DNA from: Pseudomonadota bacterium
GTDB lineage: Bacteria; Pseudomonadota; Gammaproteobacteria; Burkholderiales; Burkholderiaceae_C
Length of the DNA: 64,000 nucleotides
Direction of reading: 5' to 3'
NCBI GenBank assembly: GCA_021816585.1
Contig: JAKAXL010000013.1
Location: 1 to 64,000, forward strand
Shown: positions 38,786 through 47,864 of the stretch, piece by piece
How positions within the stretch are numbered: position 1 is the stretch's first letter
Layout: the number at the start of each line of letters is the position of its first letter
Translations under genes and position numbers: made by a program
The notes under the pieces: generated by a model
The model's database searches: none
What the model was told of the DNA's origin: nothing
The model's input: only the letters and a program-made list of their open reading frames with translations

Positions 38786-41182
38786 CTACTTGGCGCGCCG
38801 CGCGCGCGCGGCCGGCTTGCGCGGCGTGCGCGCGCGCGTGGAGCGCGCGTTGCGGGTCGACGCCTTGCTCGGGGGCTTCACCGCCGGCTGGGGCGCGGCC
38901 TCCGGCGCCGGCACGACCGCGTTGCCGCCCTTCGCGGTCCCGGCACCGCTGGCGCCCTTGCCCGACTTGCCCGATCTGCCCGACTTGCCGGCCTTCGCCT
39001 TGCCCGGCTGCGGCGCGTCGTCGGTCGGCTGCCATGCGAACAGGCTGTGGTCGCTGTCCTCCGGCGCGGCCGCCGCGGCCGCCGCCGCCACCGGGGCCGC
39101 CGCACGCGAGCGCTTGCGCGACGGCGCCGCGGCGCCGCCGCCCGCGGCGCGCAAGGGGTCGGAGACCAGGCGGAAGTCGATGCGCCTGCCGTCCAGATCC
39201 ACCCGGCTGACCTGCACCAGCACGCGGTCGCCCAGCGCGTAGCGCTTGCCGGTGCGCTCGCCGCGCAACTCGTTGCGCGCCTCGTCGAAGCGGAAGTACT
39301 CGGCCCCGAGTTCGGAGATATGGATCAGGCCCTCGACGAACAGGCTGCTCAGCTGCACGAACACGCCGAAGCTGGTGACCGCGGTGACGGCGCCGACGAA
39401 TTCCTCGCCCAGCTTGTCGCGCATGTACCAGCACTTGAGCCAGCTCTCGACGTCGCGCGTGGCTTCGTCGGCGCGGCGCTCGTTGGCCGAGCAGTGCAGC
39501 CCGACGAGTTCCCACGCCGGCAGATCGGCCGCCGCCTTGCCGCCGCGCGGCGCCGGCTTCGCGGCCTTGGCCGGCTGCGCCGCCGCGCCGCGGCGCGGGC
39601 GCTGCGGCGGCGGCGCCGTCATGCCCTCGGGCAGGCTCAGGTGGTAGCGCCGGCCCTGCAGCAGCGACTTGATCGCGCGGTGGGTCAGCAGGTCCGGATA
39701 GCGGCGGATCGGGCTGGTGAAGTGCGCGTAGGCCTCGTAGGCCAGTCCGAAGTGCCCGCTGTTGTGCGGTGAATAGATGGCCTGCTGCATCGAGCGCAGC
39801 ATCAGCGTGTTGATCTGCTGCGCGTCCGGACGTTCGCGCGCGGCTTCCGACAGGCGCTGGTAGTCCGCCGGAGTCGGCTCGTCGCCGACATGCCCGCCGA
39901 GGCCGAGGGCCTGCAGGAAGCCGCGCAGCAGCGCCAGGCGCTCCGGAGTCGGCCCCTCGTGGACGCGGTACAGGCCGGGATGCTTGTTGCGGCGCAGGAA
40001 GTCGGCCGCGCTGACGTTGGCCGCCAGCATGCACTCCTCGATCAGGCGATGCGCCTCGTTGCGATGGCGCAGCGCGATCTGCTCGATGCGTCCGCTGGCG
40101 TCGCAGACGATCTGCGTCTCCGGCACCTCGAGGTCGATGGCGCCGCGCTCGCGACGCGACTTCAGCAACGCGCTGTACACCTCGTACAGGTCGAGCAGGT
40201 GCGGCAGCAGCCGGGCATGCGCGCGCGCCTGCGGTCCGCGCGTGTTCTCCAGGATCTCCGCCACCTCGGTGTAGGTCAGGCGGGCATGCGAGCGCATCAC
40301 CGCCGGGTAGAACTGGTAGGCGCGCAACTCGCCTTCGGCGTCGATCAGCATGTCGCAGACCACGCACAGCCGGTCGACCTGCGGGTTCAGCGAGCACAGG
40401 CCGTTGGACAGCTTCTCCGGCAGCATCGGGATCACGCGCCGCGGGAAATACACCGAGGTCGCACGGTCCAGCGCATCCAGGTCCAGCGCCTCGCCGGGGC
40501 GCACGTAGTGCGACACGTCGGCGATGGCGACGATCAGCCGGTGGCCCTTGCCGCGGCCCACCTTGGCGGGCTCGCTGTAGACGGCGTCGTCGAAGTCGCG
40601 CGCGTCCTCGCCGTCGATGGTGACCAGCGGCACGTCGCGCAGGTCCACGCGATCGGCACGGTCCGACGGGCGCAGTTGCGACGGCAGCGCCGCGGCCTGC
40701 TTCTCGGCGGCTTCGCTGAAGCGATGCGGCACGCCGTACTTGCGCACCGCGATCTCGATTTCCATGCCGGGGTCGTGCAACGCGCCCAGCACTTCGACCA
40801 CCCGCCCCATCGGCTGCGCGTGCAGCGAGACCGGGCCGCTGATCTCCAGGCTCACCACCTGCCCCTGCGTGGCGCCGCCGAGTCCGCCGGGCACGATCAG
40901 GATGTCCTGCACGTGGCGCTTGTCCTCGGGCGCCAGCACCCACACGCCGTTTTCCTGCAGCACGCGGCCGATCACCGGGCGCGTGCTGCGCTCGACGATC
41001 TCCAGCACCTGGCCCTCCGGGCGCCCGCGCCGGTCCTGGCGCACCACGCGCACGCGAACCCGGTCCAGGTGCATCACCGCGCGCATCTGCTGCGGCGGCA
41101 GGTACACCTCCGGTGGCTCCTGATCCGACACGACCAGTCCGTACCCGTCGCGATGTCCCTGCACGATGCCTTCAACGATCAA
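38786..41182 (-). CDS. rnr: Ribonuclease R lacking the usual N-terminal helix-turn-helix domain
   Basis: Processive 3'-5' exoribonuclease of the RNB family, 798 residues. It begins directly at the first cold-shock domain (GIVQGHRDGYGLVV). The about 80-residue N-terminal winged-helix region of many relatives is absent. The start is a TTG at 41182 with AAGGGG six bases upstream, and an in-frame TAG lies eight codons before it, so no hidden extension exists. The catalytic RNB core has DGEDARDFDDAVYSE, and SGHFGLAYEAYAHFTSPIRRYPDL is conserved, followed by an S1 domain (GAVTAVTSFGVFVQLS). The tail is Lys/Ala-rich low complexity. An alanine/proline-rich insertion (near PPPQRPRRGAAAQPA) interrupts the C-terminal part of the RNB domain. 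Confidence 0.93.
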   Translation of the reverse strand: MIVEGIVQGHRDGYGLVVSDQEPPEVYLPPQQMRAVMHLDRVRVRVVRQDRRGRPEGQVLEIVERSTRPVIGRVLQENGVWVLAPEDKRHVQDILIVPGGLGGATQGQVVSLEISGPVSLHAQPMGRVVEVLGALHDPGMEIEIAVRKYGVPHRFSEAAEKQAAALPSQLRPSDRADRVDLRDVPLVTIDGEDARDFDDAVYSEPAKVGRGKGHRLIVAIADVSHYVRPGEALDLDALDRATSVYFPRRVIPMLPEKLSNGLCSLNPQVDRLCVVCDMLIDAEGELRAYQFYPAVMRSHARLTYTEVAEILENTRGPQARAHARLLPHLLDLYEVYSALLKSRRERGAIDLEVPETQIVCDASGRIEQIALRHRNEAHRLIEECMLAANVSAADFLRRNKHPGLYRVHEGPTPERLALLRGFLQALGLGGHVGDEPTPADYQRLSEAARERPDAQQINTLMLRSMQQAIYSPHNSGHFGLAYEAYAHFTSPIRRYPDLLTHRAIKSLLQGRRYHLSLPEGMTAPPPQRPRRGAAAQPAKAAKPAPRGGKAAADLPAWELVGLHCSANERRADEATRDVESWLKCWYMRDKLGEEFVGAVTAVTSFGVFVQLSSLFVEGLIHISELGAEYFRFDEARNELRGERTGKRYALGDRVLVQVSRVDLDGRRIDFRLVSDPLRAAGGGAAAPSRKRSRAAAPVAAAAAAAAPEDSDHSLFAWQPTDDAPQPGKAKAGKSGRSGKSGKGASGAGTAKGGNAVVPAPEAAPQPAVKPPSKASTRNARSTRARTPRKPAARARRAK

Positions 41183-41269
41183 TGCCTTCCCCTTGCGATT
41201 GCACTACCCGCACGACCCGCGATGCCTGCCGGAGCGGCGGCATGCGCGCGTGCGTTGTGTGCAGCATAC

Positions 41270-41297
41270 TGGACACGCGCGGAAAAGCTGGTATAGT
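41270..41297 (+). promoter_or_regulatory. Sigma-70 type promoter of tRNA-Leu
   Basis: TGGACA (41270-41275) and TATAGT (41292-41297) are separated by 16 bases and lie 10 bases before the mature tRNA start. Both hexamers differ from consensus at one or two positions. Confidence 0.7.
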
Positions 41298-41307
41298 TTC
41301 GCTTCTT

Positions 41308-41392
<85 letters not shown>

Positions 41393-41401
41393 AGACATGA
41401 C

Positions 41402-41435
41402 AAAAATGGGCACCGCGGCTGCGGTGCCCATTTTT
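41402..41435. terminator. Rho-independent terminator after tRNA-Leu
   Basis: A perfect 15-base inverted repeat (41402-41416 and 41421-41435) around GGCT, with the core GGGCACCGC/GCGGTGCCC ending in ATTTTT. Because the left arm starts with AAAAAT, the element works on both strands and can also end transcription coming from the hepT side. Confidence 0.92.
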
Positions 41436-41439
41436 CGTT

Positions 41440-41812
41440 GGGCAGCCGCCGGCCGGATGGCCATCTCCCGGGTTGGCCGTCCCCCGCGTCGCATGGACTG
41501 CTGGCAACGGCTCCATGAAGGTCCTGCTGCACGCTTGGGCACGCTTGGGCACGCTTGGGCACGCTTGGGCACGCTTGGGCACGCTTGGCACCGCCAGCGC
41601 TGGGTGTCCACGTGGATGCCGACGCGCTTGCCGTGGATCGACAGGTCGCGGATGACCTGCTCGTTGCGCCCGTAGCGCAGGAGCCGAGCATGGCCGCACG
41701 ACGGGCAGCGCGTGGGGGATTACGCAAGCTCCGCGCGAATGTGGTAATCGTGTTCGGTTTCCTCGACCCGTACGATCTTGTAGTCGGGAAGATTCAGGAT
41801 GTTCGCGGGCAT
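41440..41812 (-). pseudogene. Broken N-terminal fragment of an ISL3-type transposase
   Basis: Reading from the ATG at 41812, the first 30 codons give MPANILNLPDYKIVRVEETE and the following stretch, then a TAA stop. In the same frame the sequence continues with a zinc ribbon (RCPSCGHARLLRYGRNEQ, VIRDLSIHGKRVGIHVDTQR, WRCQAC). After the 10-bp repeat the frame shifts and SRTFMEPLPAV appears. Zinc ribbon plus HGKRVGI and FMEPLP is typical of the N-terminus of ISL3 family transposases. Removing exactly five 10-bp units restores one frame across WRCQACSRTFMEP. Coding similarity fades before the tRNA terminator; the catalytic domain is absent. It starts 18 bases inside the hepT 3' end. Confidence 0.82.
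41531..41588. repeat. Decamer tandem repeat ACGCTTGGGC, nearly 6 copies
   Basis: Five perfect copies of ACGCTTGGGC (41531-41580) are followed by a sixth partial copy (ACGCTTGG). It lies inside the zinc-ribbon coding part of the broken transposase. The ten-base unit is not a multiple of three, and five extra units (50 bases) account exactly for the frame shift of the fragment. Confidence 0.93.
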
Positions 41813-42213
41813 GGCTGGGATTTCGCTTCACCGCACGCGTCATCGTTGTCTTCACGCGGCAGGCCTTCAAGTGCCCGTTGCACCTGGCGATACAACCCGA
41901 GCAGATCGTTGTGGATCGTTGTCCAGACGATTTCCAGGTCCACCTTGAAGTAGCCATGGGCCACCGCGTTTCGCATCTCATAGGCCACGGCGAGCGGCAG
42001 ACCGGGGTGTGCCGAAGCGAAGTCTGGATACCGCTTGCTGATGTTCCTGCTGGCCTCGCCGATGACCTCGAAGTTGCGGACCACGGCGTCCTGGACCAAC
42101 GAGTTTTGCGTGAACGCCGCTTCATCCAGATCCGCGGTGTAGCGCCCGATGCGCTCGATGGCTTCCAGGATGTGGCCGAGGTAATCGCGCAGTCGGAGAT
42201 GGTCGTGGATCAC
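41794..42213 (-). CDS. hepT: HepT-like toxin (HEPN domain)
   Basis: Protein of 139 residues with the HEPN RNase motif Rx4HxY as Arg81, His86 and Tyr88 (MRNAVAHGYFKVD). In studied HepT-MntA systems this motif is catalytic and its tyrosine is the AMPylation site by the antitoxin. The start is GTG at 42213, overlapping the mntA stop in GTGA, so antitoxin and toxin are coupled. The last residues (AKSQPCPRTS) are read from DNA overlapping the start of the transposase fragment, so the native C-terminus may have been replaced by insertion. Confidence 0.9.
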   Translation of the reverse strand: MIHDHLRLRDYLGHILEAIERIGRYTADLDEAAFTQNSLVQDAVVRNFEVIGEASRNISKRYPDFASAHPGLPLAVAYEMRNAVAHGYFKVDLEIVWTTIHNDLLGLYRQVQRALEGLPREDNDDACGEAKSQPCPRTS

Positions 42214-42500
42214 ACCGGCCTCGCTTCGGCGATGACCCTCGCACGGAACTTGTCGGGTAGGCCATTCGGCGTCAGAACGTCCACGGGCACACCCAAGAGC
42301 GCGCCAAGCTCCAGTCGGATCGCGCCGATGTCGAACAGCGACGTGTCGGCGGTCGGGTCGATCAACAGGTCCAGGTCGCTGCCCTCGGCGTCATCGCCGT
42401 GCAGGACGGACCCAAACACGCGCGGATTGCGGGCACGATGTGCGGTCACGATCGCGCGTATCGCCGCGCGGTTCGACTCCAAGGCGATGGACGGCCTCAT
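42210..42500 (-). CDS. mntA: MntA-like nucleotidyltransferase antitoxin
   Basis: Minimal nucleotidyltransferase of 96 residues with the motif GSx10DxD, here Gly30-Ser31 to Asp42 and Asp44 (RVFGSVLHGDDAEGSDLDLL). In studied HEPN/MNT modules the enzyme AMPylates the toxin tyrosine and so silences it. It precedes hepT with a four-base overlap. GC content is lower than in the flanking housekeeping genes, consistent with horizontal acquisition. Confidence 0.9.
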   Translation of the reverse strand: MRPSIALESNRAAIRAIVTAHRARNPRVFGSVLHGDDAEGSDLDLLIDPTADTSLFDIGAIRLELGALLGVPVDVLTPNGLPDKFRARVIAEARPV

Positions 42501-42952
42501 GGCCGCCCCGCTGGATACTTCCCATACGGGTCATTGTCCATCACGGTCTCCACAGCGTCGTCCGATGTCATGCTAGCAGCCTGTCGAGACACCGCAGGGG
42601 GCCGCGCCGGCACCATCGCAATCCGAGCTTGCGGCCATGTGCCATGCGCCTGCCACCGACGTGGATGCACACTCGGATCCGGATGCCCGATCCTTCTCGA
42701 CGGCCCGACTCTTGCGGGCCTGCCACAGGTCGTATGCCGCCTGCTGTGCGAGCCACAGGTCCGCGCGCCCCTCGCGGTCGACGCCGAGCCACCGCTCAAG
42801 GCGCAGGATCCGTCCCACGGATTATGGAATGCTTCGCGATATTCCATTTCGCAGGAATGGCCGCTGGGACCCTGCACGGCAAGCACAATACCTCCGCGCA
42901 TAGACTGCCCTCGTCGATTCACGCGGGCATTCAACCCGGAAAGGAGTTTTCC
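42501..42952. other. 452-base gap between mntA and the DUF1328 gene
   Basis: No intact gene is supported. The only recognisable coding signal is a HigA-like fragment on the minus strand (42684-42812, listed separately). The right end has AAGGAG at 42940-42945 for the next gene. The rest shows neither codon bias nor clear motifs and looks like a scar of past insertions and losses. Confidence 0.55.
42684..42812 (-). pseudogene. Remnant of a HigA-type antitoxin (C-terminal part)
   Basis: The minus strand reads ILRLERWLGVDREGRADLW, LAQQAAYDLWQARKS and a charged tail. The pattern LRLxRWLG...LWLxxQAAYDLWQAR matches the C-terminal part of the helix-turn-helix domain of HigA antitoxins. The N-terminal recognition half and a HigB partner are not found, so this is probably a decayed second toxin-antitoxin module. 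Short length keeps confidence moderate. Confidence 0.5.
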
Positions 42953-43123
42953 ATGCTGGCATGGGTGGTTATTTTCCTGTTGATGGCGGTGGTCGCGGCC
43001 GTGTTCGGCTTCGGCGCGGTGGCGTCCGCCTCGGTGGGCATCGCGAAAATCATTTTTTTCCTCGCCGCCGCGGGTTTCGTGGGCAGCCTCGCGCTGTACC
43101 TGCTGCGTCGCGCGAAGGGCTGA
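42953..43123 (+). CDS. Small DUF1328 (UPF0391) membrane protein
   Basis: Protein of 56 residues with two hydrophobic helices (WVVIFLLMAVVAAVFGFGAV and IIFFLAAAGFVGSLALYLL) and a basic end. AAGGAG seven bases before the ATG supports translation. Size and the sequence AGIAK-like core (ASVGIAKIIFFLAAAGF) match DUF1328/YtjA peptides, which are often stress-linked. Function unknown. A hemerythrin gene follows 41 bases downstream and may be cotranscribed. Confidence 0.88.
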   Translation: MLAWVVIFLLMAVVAAVFGFGAVASASVGIAKIIFFLAAAGFVGSLALYLLRRAKG

Positions 43124-43164
43124 GGCCCGCCGGCGACGCGTCCTGTCACCCTGTGGAGAAGGTC

Positions 43165-43614
43165 ATGCAGAAACAACCATTTGCACAACCACCATTTGCA
43201 TCGCTGGTAGAAGACCACAAGAAGGTCAAGGGGATTATCGAACAACTCCTCGCCACCAGCGCCACGGCGAAGAAAACCCGGCAGGATCTGCTGGGGACTT
43301 TGAAAAAGGAACTGGAATCCCATGAAACACTGGAGGAAAAGCTGCTCTACCCAGCGCTGAAACAGCAGAAACCCACCCACGACATGGCGCTGGAGGCCTA
43401 CCAGGAGCACCATGTGGTGGACGTGCTGCTCGACGAGCTCGAATCGCTGGATTTCCAGGACGAAGCCTGGAAAGCCAAGCTGCGGGTATTGCAGGAAAAT
43501 CTCCTCCACCATATCCGCGAAGAAGAGGAGCAGCTCTTCCCCAAGGCCGCGAAAACCCTTGACGAGGGCCAGTTGAACCACATCGAACAGGGCATCGAGC
43601 AGGCCAGGCGCTGA
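43165..43614 (+). CDS. Hemerythrin domain protein
   Basis: Four-helix protein of 149 residues with HHE cation-binding features: LVEDHKKVKGIIEQLL, LESHETLEEKLLYPAL, YQEHHVVDVLLDEL and LLHHIREEEEQLFPKA. These supply the His and Glu ligands of a di-iron site that can bind oxygen or respond to oxidative or nitrosative stress. GGAG six bases before the ATG fixes the start. Its TGA stop lies within the first unit of the 12-bp repeat that follows. Confidence 0.9.
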   Translation: MQKQPFAQPPFASLVEDHKKVKGIIEQLLATSATAKKTRQDLLGTLKKELESHETLEEKLLYPALKQQKPTHDMALEAYQEHHVVDVLLDELESLDFQDEAWKAKLRVLQENLLHHIREEEEQLFPKAAKTLDEGQLNHIEQGIEQARR

Positions 43615-43694
43615 TCCGGCCCCTGATCCGGCCCCTGATCCGGCCCCTGATCCGGCCCCTGATCCGGCCCCTGATCCGGCCCCTGATCCGGCCC
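43611..43694. repeat. 12-bp tandem repeat CTGATCCGGCCC, 7 copies
   Basis: Seven perfect copies fill 84 bases between the convergent hemerythrin and acoR-like genes. The first unit supplies the hemerythrin stop codon and the array ends one base before the acoR stop codon. Each unit contains a GATC tetramer, giving seven at exact 12-base spacing. The unit keeps frame: on the minus strand it would encode GPDQ repeats. It is a likely variable-number locus. Confidence 0.95.
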
Positions 43695-43695
43695 A

Positions 43696-45678
<1,983 letters not shown>

Positions 45679-45775
45679 CGCCTTGTCTCCCGGGCGGCGT
45701 CTGCCACGCCACACTGCGGCGCATGCTAGGCCGAGCGCTGCCCGCCGCGCACCGAAGCCGGGCACGCGAGTTGCG

Positions 45776-46498
45776 TCAGATCAGGGATCGGGGCGCTTCC
45801 ACCCGGGGCGACGCGCGATCCGGCCCGGTGCCGAGGCGCAACCCCAAGGCGAGGTACAACTGCTGCCGAACACACGCGGCATCGCGCCGGTCGGCCAGCG
45901 CCGCGCAACCCCGCGCCAGCGCGCCGGCATGTTCGCGCGGACGCCCGCAGGCGTCGCAGAGCAGACGCCAGGCCGCCGCGCCGGGTGGGTACAGCAGCAC
46001 CGCCGCGCTCAGCAGTACGGCATGCGCACTGCGCGCCTGCGACAGCCCCGCGAGCTTGCGCCGCCCCAGCACCAGTTCGCCGGGCGACACCCCGCCGAAG
46101 CAGGCCCAGGCCAGTTGCGGCGACGCGGCGTCGCGCTGCAGCTCGCGTGCCTGCGGCGCATCCAGCACGCTGGCCTGCGGGCGCCACGGCTGCACCGCCT
46201 GCCGCAGCAACTCGCCGAGCCAGGCGTAGGCCGGCAGCAGGCCGGCACCGGCCAGCGCATGCGACGCGGGCAGACGCACCGACAGCCCGAGCATCCACGG
46301 CCCGACCAGCACGGCGCCGCCGCCGCTGCGTCGTGTCAGGCACTCGCAGCGCGGCGCGCCGCCGGCCTGCCCGACCTGCGAGGGCCCCAGCACCAGCGCC
46401 GGTTCGCGATAGGCCCAGGCGCGCCACGCGGGCGACGAGCGCTGCGAGGCCAGTGCCGCCGCGCACCAGGCCTGCTCGCGCGCCGCGACGCTGCGCAT
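45776..46498 (-). CDS. Lipoate-protein ligase A-like protein
   Basis: Protein of 240 residues of the LplA/LipB (BPL_LplA_LipB) fold. YREPALVLGPSQ and TRRSGGGAVLVGPWMLGLSV match the lipoyl-adenylate pocket (RRxGGG), and LVLGRRKLAGLSQARS carries the expected lysine. The usual HD(x)GN stretch after GGGAV is replaced by VGPWM, as in divergent ligases or transferases. It follows the free lipoyl-domain gene by 24 bases and probably lipoylates that protein. Whether it uses free lipoate or octanoyl groups cannot be told from sequence. Confidence 0.82.
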   Translation of the reverse strand: MRSVAAREQAWCAAALASQRSSPAWRAWAYREPALVLGPSQVGQAGGAPRCECLTRRSGGGAVLVGPWMLGLSVRLPASHALAGAGLLPAYAWLGELLRQAVQPWRPQASVLDAPQARELQRDAASPQLAWACFGGVSPGELVLGRRKLAGLSQARSAHAVLLSAAVLLYPPGAAAWRLLCDACGRPREHAGALARGCAALADRRDAACVRQQLYLALGLRLGTGPDRASPRVEAPRSLI

Positions 46499-46522
46499 GG
46501 CACGCCGATGGCCGGGCCGCGA

Positions 46523-46783
46523 TCAGGCGGACGGCGTCTGCAGCATCGCCAGCGTGGTGCCGCGGGCGAAGCTGGAGCCGGCCTGCACCAGCAGGCTGTG
46601 CACGCGCCCGGCCGCCGGCGCCGCGATGTCCAGCGTGCTCTTGACGAGCACCGCGCGGCCCAGCGCCTGGCCCGCCTCGACCGCGTCGCCGGGTGCCACC
46701 AGCCAGGCATCGAGCAGTGCCTCGGTCGCCGGGTCGATGCCCTCCCAGAAGGCCGCATCCAGCAGCACGGGGGTCTGGGCCAT
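46523..46783 (-). CDS. Free-standing lipoyl-domain protein
   Basis: Protein of 86 residues consisting only of a biotinyl/lipoyl attachment domain: WLVAPGDAVEAGQALGRAVL, then VKSTLDIAAPAAGRV. Lys48 sits eight residues before the Pro of the AP turn, exactly where the lipoylated lysine of DKAT...APxxG sequences lies. No E2 catalytic or subunit-binding domain is attached. It begins one base after acoB and is followed by the ligase-like gene, so it should be the swinging-arm substrate of the AcoAB E1. Biotinylation is less likely because the AMKM motif is absent. Confidence 0.85.
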   Translation of the reverse strand: MAQTPVLLDAAFWEGIDPATEALLDAWLVAPGDAVEAGQALGRAVLVKSTLDIAAPAAGRVHSLLVQAGSSFARGTTLAMLQTPSA

Positions 46784-46784
46784 G

Positions 46785-47828
46785 TCAGGCCCGCGCCGTC
46801 ACGCGCGCGTGGCGCATCAGCTGCTGCGCGGCTTCCACCAGGCTCTCGACCTGGGGAATCACGCGGCGCTCGAGCGGCCGGCTGTACGGAATCGGCACGT
46901 CGGGAACGGCCAGCCTGCGCACCGGCGCCTTCAACTCGACGCTGTCCAGGTTCTCCGCCACCAGCGCGGCGATTTCCCCCGACAGCCCGAAACTGAGGTA
47001 GTCCTCGTCGGCGACCAGCAGACGCCCGGTCCTGCGCACCGAGTCGAGCACCGCCTGGCGGTCCAGCGGGACGACGGTGCGCAGGTCGATGACCTCGGCC
47101 TCGATGCCCTGCGCGGCGAGCTGCTGCGCCGCCGCCAGCGCCTTGTGCACCATCTGCCCCAGCGTGACGATGCTCAGGTCGGAGCCTTCGCGCGCCTTGC
47201 GCGCCTGGCCGAAGGCGATGCGGTAGGCGTCCTGCGGGACGACCGTCGTGCTGCCCTCGAAGTACGACATCCACGGCAGGCCCATGATGCCCTTGTGGAC
47301 CATGAACAGCACCGGGTTGTCGTCGCGCACGGCCTCGTTCATCAGGCCCTTCGCGTCATAGGCGTTGGACGGCACCACGACCTTGATCCCCGGCATGTGC
47401 GCGAAGGTGGCGTACAGGCACTGGGAATGCTGCGCGGCATCGTTGTAGCCGCCGCCGATGGCCGTCATCAGCACCACCGGCAGGCGCACCCGGCCACCGG
47501 ACATGTAGGTGTTCTTGGCCATGTGGTTGTAGATCATGTCCATGCACACGCCGAAGAAGTCGACGAACATGAGCTCGGCGATCGGTCGCATGCCGGCCGC
47601 CGCGGCGCCGATCGCCGCGCCGATGAAGGCGCTCTCGGAGATCGGCGTGTCCATGATGCGCTCGGGTCCGAAGCGCTCGAACAGGCCCCCGGTGGCGCCG
47701 AAGATGCCGCCGTAGCGGCCGATGTCCTCGCCCATCACGAACACCTCGGGGTCGGCCTGCATCTGCTGCCCGATGGCCTCGGACACGGCCTGGGCCATCG
47801 TGAGCCTGCGCTCGCTGGTCTGGTTCAT
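46785..47828 (-). CDS. acoB: Thiamine diphosphate-dependent E1 beta subunit, acetoin dehydrogenase type
   Basis: Transketolase-like beta subunit of 347 residues. GEDIGRYGGIFGATGGLFERFG, DTPISESAFIGAAIGAA and EVIDLRTVVPLD are the family signatures. With the alpha subunit encoded 36 bases upstream it forms the alpha2beta2 E1 that decarboxylates or cleaves its substrate and acylates a lipoyl arm. AcoR-type regulation suggests acetoin, but a branched-chain or pyruvate-like 2-oxo acid cannot be excluded. Confidence 0.93.
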   Translation of the reverse strand: MNQTSERRLTMAQAVSEAIGQQMQADPEVFVMGEDIGRYGGIFGATGGLFERFGPERIMDTPISESAFIGAAIGAAAAGMRPIAELMFVDFFGVCMDMIYNHMAKNTYMSGGRVRLPVVLMTAIGGGYNDAAQHSQCLYATFAHMPGIKVVVPSNAYDAKGLMNEAVRDDNPVLFMVHKGIMGLPWMSYFEGSTTVVPQDAYRIAFGQARKAREGSDLSIVTLGQMVHKALAAAQQLAAQGIEAEVIDLRTVVPLDRQAVLDSVRRTGRLLVADEDYLSFGLSGEIAALVAENLDSVELKAPVRRLAVPDVPIPYSRPLERRVIPQVESLVEAAQQLMRHARVTARA

Positions 47829-47864
47829 CGCGATTCTCCTGCCGGACTGCGCGGTCGCGCCGGC

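Noticed and set aside
41531-41588. CRISPR or origin iterons
   Set aside because: The decamers are contiguous, lie inside a transposase fragment and are explained by slippage expansion. No replication gene or DnaA boxes are nearby.
43611-43694. CRISPR-like array
   Set aside because: The units are directly adjacent 12-mers without spacers, so this is a simple tandem repeat.
46523-46783. Biotin carboxyl carrier protein
   Set aside because: The biotinylation motif (E/V)AMKM is absent. The lysine context and the neighbouring E1 and lipoate-ligase-like genes fit a lipoyl domain.
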